DNA of 64,000 bases from a bacterium (GTDB lineage: Bacteria; UBP6; UBA1177): positions 232,236 through 296,235 of the forward strand of contig JAGCUA010000009.1 in assembly GCA_017963125.1 (NCBI GenBank). The letters run 5' to 3'. The notes below the pieces were generated by a model. It was not told where the DNA came from. It made no database searches and saw nothing but the letters and a program-made list of their open reading frames with translations. Numbering within the stretch: position 1 is the first letter of the stretch; every line of letters begins with the position of its first letter. Of the stretch, positions 25,981-33,814 are shown piece by piece. Both the position numbers and the translations under genes were made by a program.

Positions 25981-26328
25981 AATAATCTCCTTCTAAAAAA
26001 ACAAAACAAACATCACCATATTTCCTTTAGCATTTTAAATCGGGGTGTCAAAGAAAAATTTTCAGTTTGTCTCAAAAAAGGAATAAGTCAGCATAAACAT
26101 TGAAAATTCACCACAAAACGCCTTTGTTTTTTTCCTATTACAAGCAAAATTCACGATCTTATTGCTGTAAAAACTTGCCCCACTAAAAAACGCCCGCTCC
26201 CACTAACCTCCCGAATATTTTAACGAAATCTTTTAGGAACTTGATCCCGGCTCGCATTCCTAACATTTTTTTTTGACTTAATCACCGTTTTTGTGGAAAC
26301 TGCGCCGTTTTTTTTAAGGAGGTGTTTT
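25981..26328. other. Divergent intergenic region between the array and the MFS gene
   Basis: 348 nt with no convincing gene. It holds a candidate minus-strand promoter near 26024-26051 and the GGAGG ribosome binding site of the MFS gene at 26319-26323. A homopolymer-rich stretch occupies 26100-26140. I see no tRNA, inverted repeat of note or attachment site. It marks the change from AT-rich (left) to more GC-rich (right) sequence. Confidence 0.7.
26024..26051 (-). promoter_or_regulatory. Candidate promoter of the long minus-strand array
   Basis: On the minus strand a perfect TTGACA (26046-26051) is followed after 16 nt by TAAAGG (26024-26029), 44 nt before the first start codon. The spacer length matches other promoters in this window, but the -10 element is poor. 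Confidence 0.3.
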
Positions 26329-27720
26329 ATGGCAAAAACTTTAGGTGGTTTCAACAAAGAGTTCTGGTTGGTCAATGCCATCCAGTTCTTTGACGGTCTT
26401 TCGTATTTTTCGGTTATCATCGTTCTTTCGATGTTCCTCACTGACAACGTAGGTTTCAGCGACTACGAAGCAGGTGCTTGGCAGGGCTACTTCTTCCTGT
26501 TCATCACAGCTTTCATGTTCACGGTCGGCTCGATCTGCGACGTTATCGGTGACAAGAAATCGTTCATTTTCGCGACGATCCTGCTTATGATCAGCCGTTT
26601 GGGAATGGGCGTTTTCCCCGGTCTTATGGAAGGAAAAGTTCTCCAGTATTCGATCGGCGGACTTCTTTTCATCATGGCGCTGGGAACCGCAATGCTTGTA
26701 ACAATCACAAGTACGGCTCTGCGTCACTTCACGAACAAGGACAACCGCGGTAAGGGTTTCAACCTTTACTATCTTATCATGAACATCGGCGCAATGCTTG
26801 CAGGTGTTGCGGTATGCGACGGTTTCAGAAACGCGCTCGGTCCTGTTAAAGGCAATCTTGCGATCTTCACGTTCGGTTTCGTAATGAGTGCGGTATGCTT
26901 CCTCTGCGCTTTCCTCATCAACGAGGACAACATGGAAGAAAAAGACGAAGACGACGGCAGCGGCGAAGTCAAAACCCCGCTCAAGATCTTCGCAGAAGTA
27001 TGGAAGGAATCAGCTTTCCAGAAACTCGTTCTCTTCCTCTGCCTTACTCTCGGCGTCCGTCTCGTTTTCACACACCAGACAATGGTTATGCCGAAGTATT
27101 ACCTTAGAACGATGTTCGCCGACTTCCAGCTTGGCGCGGTAAACTCGCTCAACCCGCTCATCATCACAGTCGGTCTTGCTCTTACGATGAATTTCATCGG
27201 CAAGTTCAATATCGTCAAACTTCTGGTCGTTGGTATGACACTTTCCGCCCTTTCGCTTCTTTTCCTTGCATTCCCTGGCGAATGGTTCCTTGCGATCCCC
27301 GGAATCAACAACCTTGACCAGGCTTACAGATTCGTAATCATCGCACAGATCCTCGTTTTCGCTGTCGGTGAACTTATTTTCTCTCCGAGATTCACGGAAT
27401 ACGTCGCATCTGTCGCTCCGAAGGATAAAGTTGCTTCCTACATGGGACTTTCGGCTCTTCCGATGTTCATCGCAAGGCCTATCAACGGCTTCGTCAGCGG
27501 ACTTCTTATCGCAAGTCTCTGCTACGACGGTGTCAAGGCTAAGATCGAAACAGGAAATATCGAATACCTCGAAAGCCCTGAATTTATGTGGATGATCTAC
27601 TTCGCTCTGGCTATAATAAGCCCGATCGCGGTAGTCGCACTCAAGAGAACGCTCACCCAGGACAACACCGAAGCTGCTCCTGCAGACGCGCCGAAAGAAG
27701 AAGCAAAGGCAGAGGCATAA
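26329..27720 (+). CDS. MFS transporter
   Basis: 463 residues from an ATG with AAGGAGG upstream; an ATG at 26293 is less likely. It has about 12 membrane segments with an MFS-like cytoplasmic loop in the middle (acidic, about 200-220) and motifs such as GSICDVIGDKKSF (loop 2-3) and FNLYYLIMNIGAMLAG, which recalls proton-coupled oligopeptide transporters. The C-terminal tail is rich in Ala, Glu and Pro. A second MFS protein of similar type is encoded at 33815. The following gene, 10 nt downstream, encodes an ankyrin protein with a similar Ala/Glu/Lys-rich tail, so the two are probably co-expressed. Substrate unknown. Confidence 0.85.
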   Translation: MAKTLGGFNKEFWLVNAIQFFDGLSYFSVIIVLSMFLTDNVGFSDYEAGAWQGYFFLFITAFMFTVGSICDVIGDKKSFIFATILLMISRLGMGVFPGLMEGKVLQYSIGGLLFIMALGTAMLVTITSTALRHFTNKDNRGKGFNLYYLIMNIGAMLAGVAVCDGFRNALGPVKGNLAIFTFGFVMSAVCFLCAFLINEDNMEEKDEDDGSGEVKTPLKIFAEVWKESAFQKLVLFLCLTLGVRLVFTHQTMVMPKYYLRTMFADFQLGAVNSLNPLIITVGLALTMNFIGKFNIVKLLVVGMTLSALSLLFLAFPGEWFLAIPGINNLDQAYRFVIIAQILVFAVGELIFSPRFTEYVASVAPKDKVASYMGLSALPMFIARPINGFVSGLLIASLCYDGVKAKIETGNIEYLESPEFMWMIYFALAIISPIAVVALKRTLTQDNTEAAPADAPKEEAKAEA

Positions 27721-27730
27721 GGAGGTAATC

Positions 27731-28561
27731 ATGGCTAAAAAGAATGTAAACTACAAAGCAATACTCAAAGACGGTCTTATCCTTATGATCGCAGGTCTCG
27801 TTTTCGCTTTCGTCGTAAAACTCGGTTTTGACCAGCTCCGCGGCGATGTTGAGGAAAGTCCGCTCGTATCCCCGATAATCCAGGACAACATCGACAAGAT
27901 GAAAGAAATCATCGGTAAAGATGCAAAAGCAGTCAACCAGCCTGACGAACAGAAGAGAACTCCACTGATGTGGACGAGTTACCTTAATTACGGTGACAGA
28001 AATCTGATAACGAAGAAATCGACTTCAAAGAAAGAAGACGGAACAGAAGTCGAAAAGCCGAGTCTTGAAGAAAAAAGATTCGAAATGACCAAACTTCTTC
28101 TTGAGAACGGCGCAGATGTCAAAGCAGTTGACGAAGACAACTGGACTGCCCTTCTCTGGGCTTCATGGACAGGCATGCCGACAGTAGTAGACGCTCTCGT
28201 CAAAGCCGGCAGCGATGTCAACGCACTTGATGCGAAAAAACAGTCTCCGCTCATGGTCGCTGCTCAGAGAGGAAACGAGAAAGTCGTTGAGATCCTTATC
28301 AACGCAGGCGCTGACGCAACTCTCAAAAACGTTGACGGCAAAACCGCTGAAGACTTGGCTAACGAATATATGGCTCAGTTCTCAAGCAGAAAAGAGAACT
28401 ATGAAGCAACTCTCAAAGCTCTCAAAACTCCGGCAAAAAAAGAAGCTCCGGCAGAAGAAGTCAAAGAAGAACCGAAAGCTGAAGAGGCTGCTGCTGCAGA
28501 AGCACCAGCTGAAGAAGCAAAACCTGCGGAAGAAGTCAAAGAAGAACCCAAAGCTGAATAA
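27731..28561 (+). CDS. Membrane-anchored ankyrin-repeat protein
   Basis: The 276-residue protein has an N-terminal TM (about 12-30, GLILMIAGLVFAFVVKLGF), then about three to four ankyrin repeats (about 45-205), with clear consensus pieces such as TPLMWTS, LLLENGADVKAVDEDNWTALLWAS, LVKAGSDVNALD and SPLMVAAQRGNEKVVEILINAGADATLKN. The last 60 residues are low-complexity Ala/Glu/Lys/Pro. Ankyrin repeats bind proteins. It sits 10 nt after the MFS gene with its own GGAGG, suggesting it regulates or stabilises that transporter; this is inference. Confidence 0.88.
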   Translation: MAKKNVNYKAILKDGLILMIAGLVFAFVVKLGFDQLRGDVEESPLVSPIIQDNIDKMKEIIGKDAKAVNQPDEQKRTPLMWTSYLNYGDRNLITKKSTSKKEDGTEVEKPSLEEKRFEMTKLLLENGADVKAVDEDNWTALLWASWTGMPTVVDALVKAGSDVNALDAKKQSPLMVAAQRGNEKVVEILINAGADATLKNVDGKTAEDLANEYMAQFSSRKENYEATLKALKTPAKKEAPAEEVKEEPKAEEAAAAEAPAEEAKPAEEVKEEPKAE

Positions 28562-28590
28562 TCTCAAATATATCGTTACGTTTTTTCTGA

Positions 28591-29478
28591 TTACAATTTG
28601 ATTTTCATATCAAGGCACTGGCTTCTGTAGAGGTCGGAAACCATCATTGCGACATCGTCAGGAAGAACAGCTGCGACTTTTCTCAAGTTGTGGTCGGTGA
28701 GCCATTTTCTGAAAACTTCCTTTGATTTGTCGGGAATGAAACGTGCGCTGTCGCTCGTGAAAGTCTCGTCAACAAGCGAGAGAACGCCGTTGATAAAGCC
28801 GTATTCGACCTTTCCGTCAGCGATTTCGAATCCGAAATTCTTGAGCGCGTAGTCGCGGCAGAGCTTGAAAAGTCTGATCGTGGTGTCTTTTATCTGCTGG
28901 GCAGTCTCTTTCGAGCCGATAAGCGTAGCCATCTGGTCGAAAGTGATTTTGTCGTCGGTTTCCGATTTTTCGGTAGGAGTAAAAATCGGGCCGTTTTTGA
29001 TGAGCGAGCCTTCAGCGAAGTCGTCAGCTTCGATTTTGTCCCAGATCCAGGTGTTGTTTTTGAGCGCAGAAACTGCCGAACCGAAGATCCTGAAGCGGCA
29101 TACGGCTTCGACCGGAAGAACTTCCGCGTGTTTTCCGAGCATTACTCTGCCACGGAGCCACGGAAGGTCAAGAAGACGTTTTTCGCCCGTGATTTCAGCT
29201 ATTTCGTCAAGATCATCGCTTACGAAATGGGTGCTGAAGCCGTTTTCGCGGATGAATTTGAACCAGAAAGCCGACTGCTGCGTGAGATAGATCCCTTTCG
29301 ACGGAACGCCGGTCTTCATAACGACGTCGAATGCGCTGATCCTGTCGGTCGCGACTATCAGAAGATATTCGCCGAGCTCGTAAACTTCACGGACTTTACC
29401 CTTTTTGAAAAGCTTCAAAAAAGGAATTTCCGATTCCATCAAAACATCTTTTCCTGCAACTTTTTCAATTCTAAGCAT
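28591..29478 (-). CDS. purC: Phosphoribosylaminoimidazole-succinocarboxamide synthase (SAICAR synthase)
   Basis: The 295-residue protein has the SAICAR synthase N-terminal signature GKVREVYELGEYLLIVATDRISAFDVVM with the following GVPSKGIYLTQQSAFWF, and the second region LPWLRGRVMLGKHAEVLPVEAVCRFRIFGSA. It joins CAIR and aspartate using ATP in de novo purine synthesis. The length is typical of the longer bacterial form. Start ATG is preceded by AGGAGG. A good promoter lies upstream, divergent from that of rlmB. It converges with the ankyrin gene across 29 nt. Confidence 0.95.
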   Translation of the reverse strand: MLRIEKVAGKDVLMESEIPFLKLFKKGKVREVYELGEYLLIVATDRISAFDVVMKTGVPSKGIYLTQQSAFWFKFIRENGFSTHFVSDDLDEIAEITGEKRLLDLPWLRGRVMLGKHAEVLPVEAVCRFRIFGSAVSALKNNTWIWDKIEADDFAEGSLIKNGPIFTPTEKSETDDKITFDQMATLIGSKETAQQIKDTTIRLFKLCRDYALKNFGFEIADGKVEYGFINGVLSLVDETFTSDSARFIPDKSKEVFRKWLTDHNLRKVAAVLPDDVAMMVSDLYRSQCLDMKIKL

Positions 29479-29517
29479 TGTATCCTCCTGAAAAAATCCA
29501 TTAAAAACAACCGCGCA

Positions 29518-29545
29518 ATTTTAGTTGCCGAAGACGTTCCGTCAA
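29518..29545 (-). promoter_or_regulatory. Promoter of purC
   Basis: Minus strand: TTGACG (29540-29545), 16-nt spacer, TAAAAT (29518-29523), about 40 nt before the purC start. I see no PurR-type operator. Confidence 0.6.
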
Positions 29546-29562
29546 GGGAAAAAGAGATTTTT

Positions 29563-29590
29563 TTGACTATCGCCTTTCTGTCGTTAGAAT
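29563..29590 (+). promoter_or_regulatory. Promoter of rlmB-rnc
   Basis: TTGACT (29563-29568), 16-nt spacer, TAGAAT (29585-29590), 33 nt before the rlmB start. It is back-to-back with the purC promoter. Confidence 0.65.
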
Positions 29591-29623
29591 CGCCCGAAAA
29601 AAGTTTTTTTAGGAAGGTTTTTT

Positions 29624-30358
29624 ATGGCAAAATCGTCTATCGAATATGTTTACGGCATAAATTCGTGCTTTGAAGTGATCCGCGGCGGCAAACGAAAAAT
29701 CTATCAGGCTTATCTGAATGAAAAATCGGCGAACAATCCGCGAATCAAGAAACTTGCTGAATTTATTGAGAAAAAAGAAATAAAACTTGAATGGGTATCG
29801 CGAGAGCGCCTCAATCAGCTTTCGGGCTCGACCGACAACCAGGGTGCGGTCATCCGCGCTTCGGTCTACAAATACGCAGAACTTGAAAATATCATCGGCA
29901 AAAAGCGCATTCTCCTTTTCGACAATGTCGAAGATCCGCACAATGTCGGGGCGATCCTCAGGAGTGCCGAGATTTTCGGCTTTGATTCGATCCTGATGCC
30001 GGTGCGCGGCGTTCCCGAAATCTATCCGTCAGTAATAAAAGTGAGTGCCGGAGCAAGCGAACATCTCAACATCGTCCGGGAATCAAGTTCCAATGTTTAC
30101 GTCAAAAATCTTCAAGAAAAACACGGATATACGGTGATCGCTCTCGACGGAGCCGGCAAAAGTTCGTTTGAAGATGTTGCCGCTGTTCACCCTGAAAAAA
30201 TACTGCTTGTCATCGGCGGCGAAGACAAATCGGTCGGACAGTATATTTTAAACTGCGCCGATTTCGTCGTTTCGATCAGACAGTTCGGCAAAATCAACTC
30301 GCTCAACGCTTCAGTTGCCGCAAGTATCGCGATGTATGCTCTGGGAGGGGAACAATGA
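29624..30358 (+). CDS. rlmB: 23S rRNA (guanosine-2'-O)-methyltransferase of the RlmB/TrmH family
   Basis: The 244-residue protein has the SpoU substrate-binding N-terminal domain (EYVYGINSCFEVIRGG, about 4-18) and a SPOUT methyltransferase domain with the three motifs: DNVEDPHNVGAILRSAEIFGFD, LLVIGGEDKSVGQYIL and INSLNASVAASIAMYAL. It transfers a methyl from S-adenosylmethionine to a ribose 2'-OH in rRNA. Exact target (RlmB G2251 or another site) cannot be decided by reading. It overlaps the RNase III gene by ATGA, forming an RNA-maturation operon. Confidence 0.88.
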   Translation: MAKSSIEYVYGINSCFEVIRGGKRKIYQAYLNEKSANNPRIKKLAEFIEKKEIKLEWVSRERLNQLSGSTDNQGAVIRASVYKYAELENIIGKKRILLFDNVEDPHNVGAILRSAEIFGFDSILMPVRGVPEIYPSVIKVSAGASEHLNIVRESSSNVYVKNLQEKHGYTVIALDGAGKSSFEDVAAVHPEKILLVIGGEDKSVGQYILNCADFVVSIRQFGKINSLNASVAASIAMYALGGEQ

Positions 30359-31068
30359 CTTCACTGCTCGATAAAACAAAAGTAGAAGAACTTGAAAAGA
30401 AACTGAACTATAAGTTCGCAGATCTTGATCTTCTTGAGACAGCATTCACCCATCCGAGCGCGGAAACTGCCGAAAAAGGAAAAAACTACCAGCGGCTCGA
30501 ATTTTTAGGCGATGAAGTTGTCGGACTCGCCGTTTCCCGCCTGCTCTATCTCACCTTTCCCGATGCAGAGGAAGGAAAACTTTCCAAAGCGCGCAGCAAC
30601 CTGATCGACGAGCAGGGCCTCGCTTATAACGCGAAAAGTCTTGAACTCGGTGAACTCATGATCCTTGGCAAAGGCGAGGAAAAAATGTACGGCAGGGAAA
30701 AGGATTCCATTCTTTCCGATGTTTTCGAATCGCTTATGGCTGTAATCTTCCTTGAAGCGGGCTGGATGACGGTCCTCCGCATAATCACAGGAATTTTCAC
30801 GCCGCTGATTGACGCCTCCCCCGATATCGTCGACCTTTTGGATCACATCAACCGTGACTACAAATCACGCCTTCAGGAAATAGCGCAGGAACTTGCCCTC
30901 CCCGTCCCGACATACACGGTGATCGACAGAATGGGTCCTGAACACGACCTCGTTTTCGTTATTGAATGTTCGTCGATGGGTTTCACTTCAAGAGGTTTCG
31001 GAAGGAACAAAAAAGCGGCCGAACAGGATGCTGCGATGAAAATCCTCAAAGAAATGCGAGTATTATAG
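30355..31068 (+). CDS. rnc: Ribonuclease III
   Basis: The 237-residue protein has the RNase III catalytic signature RLEFLGDEVVGLAVS near residue 42 and the second acidic cluster SDVFESLMAVIFLE near 121-134, then a double-stranded RNA-binding domain (about 165-237, YKSRLQEIAQ, GFGRNKKAAEQDAAMKILKEM). It processes rRNA precursors and other double-stranded RNA. The start overlaps the rlmB stop, so translation is coupled. Length is normal for bacterial RNase III. Confidence 0.95.
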   Translation: MTSLLDKTKVEELEKKLNYKFADLDLLETAFTHPSAETAEKGKNYQRLEFLGDEVVGLAVSRLLYLTFPDAEEGKLSKARSNLIDEQGLAYNAKSLELGELMILGKGEEKMYGREKDSILSDVFESLMAVIFLEAGWMTVLRIITGIFTPLIDASPDIVDLLDHINRDYKSRLQEIAQELALPVPTYTVIDRMGPEHDLVFVIECSSMGFTSRGFGRNKKAAEQDAAMKILKEMRVL

Positions 31069-31116
31069 CGTCAAAGACTATTCTTATGACAACGAACTCA
31101 AGAGCTGAATAAATTA

Positions 31117-32175
31117 TCAATATTTATCGAAATAATCGGAAAACGAAGCTGCAATCGAAGCCTCTTTCGAAATGACAATTATCTCGCGGTTGCGGTAACA
31201 GCCGGAAGCAGTCCAGTTCATTGAACCGAAAACCGCCGTTTCCTCGTCTACCTCGGCAAATTTGTGATGGAAAAGATGCTCGTCAGACTTCTCAGGCTCA
31301 TCGTATTTCAGTTTTACACCGATACTTCCCAAATAGTTCGCAGCCTTTTTGTTTACGGTTTTTCCGTCCTCTCCGCGCCAGTTGTCGAGTATGAGTTCCG
31401 TATCGATCCCGCTTTTCACGGCATTTTTAAGCCCCGTTAAAACGGGATTTTTCTGTGTCACGGTGTAAATTGCCGCTTTTATTGACTTTTTTGCTTTCAA
31501 AAACTCGTTTTTTATGCCGACGCACCCTTTTCCCGGATTGAAAAAAATCGTTCCGATTTCGGTAACACAGCCCTGCTCGCATCTTTTTTCTATTTTCCCC
31601 GCAAAAACATCGTCTATCTCAGCTTTAAGTATCGCAGCAGCCTCTGGAACATTTCTGAAAAGGACGGCATTGTTCGCTGCATCGGCAGAAGAAGAGATGT
31701 TAGCCGAAAGGATCAGCACATCCTTATCATCAAAAACAAAAAATTTCGGGTGATAGATGCCGTTTTTCATTTTCACGATGGTAAAATCGTGCGCAGGACG
31801 AGTCTTGTCCTTGTTGTTTCCTGCCGCAAGACGGATCTTTACCCCTTCGGAATGACGCTTCTCCAAAAGTTCCGTCACTTCGTTTTTCGAATATGTGTAA
31901 GTCGCAGCATCTATCGTTGCAGAAGCGCCGTTTATCATTTTTTTCACAATATTTATAACTTCGCGATCAAAATAAACCGCAACATTTTCCTCTTTTTCAG
32001 GAGGGTTTTCAGGTTCAGCCGCGACTTCTGAAACGGGCTTTGGCGATTCCGGTTCCGCCTCTTTTTGCGGAGTTTCGTTTTTCAGCAGAAAATAGAGTGA
32101 AAAAGAGATCAAAACTATAATCAGAAATTCTACTTTTCTTAAATATTTTCCTTTAGTTAGTGATTTTTCACCCAA
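31117..32175 (-). CDS. Membrane-anchored phospholipase D-superfamily protein (nuclease or lipase)
   Basis: The 352-residue protein has an N-terminal TM (about 16-32), a Pro/Glu-rich linker (35-62) and two PLD domains, each with an HxKxxxxD motif: H142-x-K144 with D149 (HPKFFVFDD, then SAN) and H303-x-K305 with D310 (HHKFAEVD, then GSMNW). Enzymes of this type hydrolyse phosphodiesters; single-chain two-motif forms include Nuc-like nucleases and cardiolipin synthases. It probably faces the periplasm. The start is TTG, immediately after an in-frame stop, and overlaps the chorismate mutase gene by 19 nt, an odd pairing. Confidence 0.82.
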   Translation of the reverse strand: MGEKSLTKGKYLRKVEFLIIVLISFSLYFLLKNETPQKEAEPESPKPVSEVAAEPENPPEKEENVAVYFDREVINIVKKMINGASATIDAATYTYSKNEVTELLEKRHSEGVKIRLAAGNNKDKTRPAHDFTIVKMKNGIYHPKFFVFDDKDVLILSANISSSADAANNAVLFRNVPEAAAILKAEIDDVFAGKIEKRCEQGCVTEIGTIFFNPGKGCVGIKNEFLKAKKSIKAAIYTVTQKNPVLTGLKNAVKSGIDTELILDNWRGEDGKTVNKKAANYLGSIGVKLKYDEPEKSDEHLFHHKFAEVDEETAVFGSMNWTASGCYRNREIIVISKEASIAASFSDYFDKY

Positions 32176-32405
32176 TCAAAGATTCTCCCGTAAAGGGTTT
32201 TTAAAAGTTCCGAAATATCGCTTTTTCCGGCTGTGATCCGCTCAAGTATCTCTTTTTCGCGGTCAGGATCGTCTTTGGATATTCCGGCTTCTTTTTTCAG
32301 TTTCACGATCTTTTTCCCTGTCTCGATCCTTTTTTGAAGAAGTTCTGATATTTTATCATCAAGCAAATCGAGCTCTTTTCTTAATTCTTTGATTTCATTA
32401 GTCAT
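32157..32405 (-). CDS. Chorismate mutase, AroQ type
   Basis: The 82-residue all-helical protein matches AroQ: an initial helix with ELRKELDLLDDKISELLQKRIETGKKI, then KLKKEAGISKDDPDREKEILERI. These contain the Arg, Lys and Glu positions that hold chorismate. It converts chorismate to prephenate, the first step to Phe and Tyr. The start overlaps the aroA stop by 8 nt (ATGACTAA), so it is coupled to the preceding step of the shikimate route. It is a free-standing domain rather than fused to prephenate dehydratase or dehydrogenase. Confidence 0.88.
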   Translation of the reverse strand: MTNEIKELRKELDLLDDKISELLQKRIETGKKIVKLKKEAGISKDDPDREKEILERITAGKSDISELLKTLYGRIFDWVKNH

Positions 32406-33567
32406 TTTTCAAACATTCCGTAAGTTCGTAAAATTTTGGAAAAGAAATTTTATAGGAATCATTCATCTTAAACGCTGCTCCCGAGTCTTTTGCCATCAGA
32501 AACGAAAGCATCTCCATCCGGTGATCGGAACTGTGCGGGAACACCCCTTTCAAAGGATGCCTTTTGCCGCCGGAAACTGAAAAACCGTCGTCAAATTCCG
32601 TAGTTTCAAAAAGAAGAGAAAGCCTTTTCACGCTTTCGGTTATGCGGTCGCTCTCCTTGTTTCTGAGCCATTTCGCGTCTTTCACGCGGAAATCGAGCCC
32701 GTTTCTTGCCGCCATGAATGCGATAAAAGGAATTTCATCGATGACAGTTGCGACTTTTTCCTCAGCAATTTCAATACGTTCAGCTTTTTTGCAGACTTTT
32801 GGATTTCCGCTCACAGTGCAACCGTTTTTTTCGTATTTTATTTCAATATCATATCCCGATTCAGCAAGAAAATTGAAAGGCTCCATGCGCAACTTTTCAG
32901 GATAAATATTTGATATTTCAAAAGATTTACCGAAGATCAAAGCCGTACACACCGCAATAAAAGCCGATGAGGGGTCTTTCTGCAAAGTCAAACTGTAACC
33001 GTGCAGATCTTTGGCAGGAAGAACCTCGATCGAACCTTCGCTTTCTGCAAGTTTTACTCCCATTTTCAGAAGAAGTTCCTCTGTATTGCGCCTTGTTTTT
33101 GCCTTGAAATGAAGCTTTCCGCCGCTTTTAAGCATCGCAAGAAGGTGGAACGACTTCAGCTGCGCGCTCTCTTTCGCAAGAGTAGTTTCGACAAAATTGC
33201 CGTTATAAAATTTCGCCGCCTCTTCAAAATCGCCGTGATTGCGCGACATCAGCGATTCGTCTCCGGTGAGTCCGAAATTCCAGCCGCAATACTGCCTTAT
33301 TCCCATCAGAATGTGCATCATCGTGGCAGAATTTCCGCAGTCAACCGGATTTTCAGGAGCTTTCGCCGTTCCTGAAACCGTGATTTTCCTGTTTTGATTT
33401 TCAATTGTTTTTCCAAATGATTTCAGGCAGTTGAGAGCAGACAAAACATCATGAGACAACTCGTTTCCGCCGCAGAAGATCTCAACTTTTTCAGTTGTGA
33501 GAAGAGAAAAAAGAAAAGCCCTTATCGCGGAACTTTTGTCAACTGGAATGAAATCTTCGAGCAGCAT
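32398..33567 (-). CDS. aroA: 3-phosphoshikimate 1-carboxyvinyltransferase (EPSP synthase), divergent short form
   Basis: 389 residues from an ATG with GAGGG upstream. EPSP synthase landmarks are visible: DKSSAIRA (phosphoenolpyruvate/shikimate-phosphate lysine near residue 10), NSATMMH (equivalent to NAGTAMR), KESDRITE and DHRMEM near the end. It joins shikimate-3-phosphate with phosphoenolpyruvate. It is about 40 residues shorter than the usual 430, and the NSATMMH motif has His where Arg is usual, so activity should be tested, though the core lysines and KESDR are intact. A terminator-like hairpin lies directly upstream of its ribosome binding site. Confidence 0.85.
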   Translation of the reverse strand: MLLEDFIPVDKSSAIRAFLFSLLTTEKVEIFCGGNELSHDVLSALNCLKSFGKTIENQNRKITVSGTAKAPENPVDCGNSATMMHILMGIRQYCGWNFGLTGDESLMSRNHGDFEEAAKFYNGNFVETTLAKESAQLKSFHLLAMLKSGGKLHFKAKTRRNTEELLLKMGVKLAESEGSIEVLPAKDLHGYSLTLQKDPSSAFIAVCTALIFGKSFEISNIYPEKLRMEPFNFLAESGYDIEIKYEKNGCTVSGNPKVCKKAERIEIAEEKVATVIDEIPFIAFMAARNGLDFRVKDAKWLRNKESDRITESVKRLSLLFETTEFDDGFSVSGGKRHPLKGVFPHSSDHRMEMLSFLMAKDSGAAFKMNDSYKISFPKFYELTECLKND

Positions 33568-33582
33568 GATCCCTCGCAAAAA

Positions 33583-33611
33583 AACGGCTTTAATTTTAAG
33601 AAAAAGCCGTT
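33583..33611 (-). terminator. Terminator-like hairpin in the aroA leader, candidate attenuator
   Basis: The arms AACGGCTTT and AAAGCCGTT enclose an 11-nt loop and are followed on the minus strand by seven T's (33578-33584), ending just before the GAGGG of aroA. No minus-strand gene lies upstream, so this is not the end of another transcript; premature termination in the aroA leader is the simplest reading. Confidence 0.6.
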
Positions 33612-33656
33612 AAAAAAACAAGATTTGTCGTTCTTATCGTTATTATCGATTCGCCG

Positions 33657-33720
33657 CCTTGTCATCGTTACGACGAAACGACGTGACGACGTTACGACAA
33701 TGTTGGCGGCGGCGTCGAAC
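33657..33720. repeat. ACG/CGT-rich intergenic repeat, copy 1
   Basis: A run of GTTACGACG, ACGACGTGACG and ACGTTACGACA units with a GCCGCC/GGCGGC pair, lying in the aroA leader. Related sequence occurs at 36672-36785 and 46797-46830. The composition differs sharply from the surrounding DNA. Confidence 0.6.
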
Positions 33721-33741
33721 CTGATCGACAATAACGCCGAC

Positions 33742-33769
33742 TTGCTTTTAAAAAGAGCCTCAATATAAT
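33742..33769 (+). promoter_or_regulatory. Promoter of the second MFS gene
   Basis: TTGCTT (33742-33747), 16-nt spacer, perfect TATAAT (33764-33769), 46 nt before the TTG start codon. Confidence 0.6.
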
Positions 33770-33814
33770 TTTCCGTTACTTTTGTGAGAGTGTTACAAGC
33801 TCAGGAGGAAAAAT

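Noticed and set aside
26273..26301. TTGACT before the first MFS gene as its promoter
   Set aside because: No acceptable -10 element lies 15-19 nt downstream; the real promoter of this gene was not identified.
27010..27732. Open frame of 240 codons antisense to the MFS gene
   Set aside because: Composition is charged and repetitive without motifs; the sense frame is a clear 12-TM transporter.
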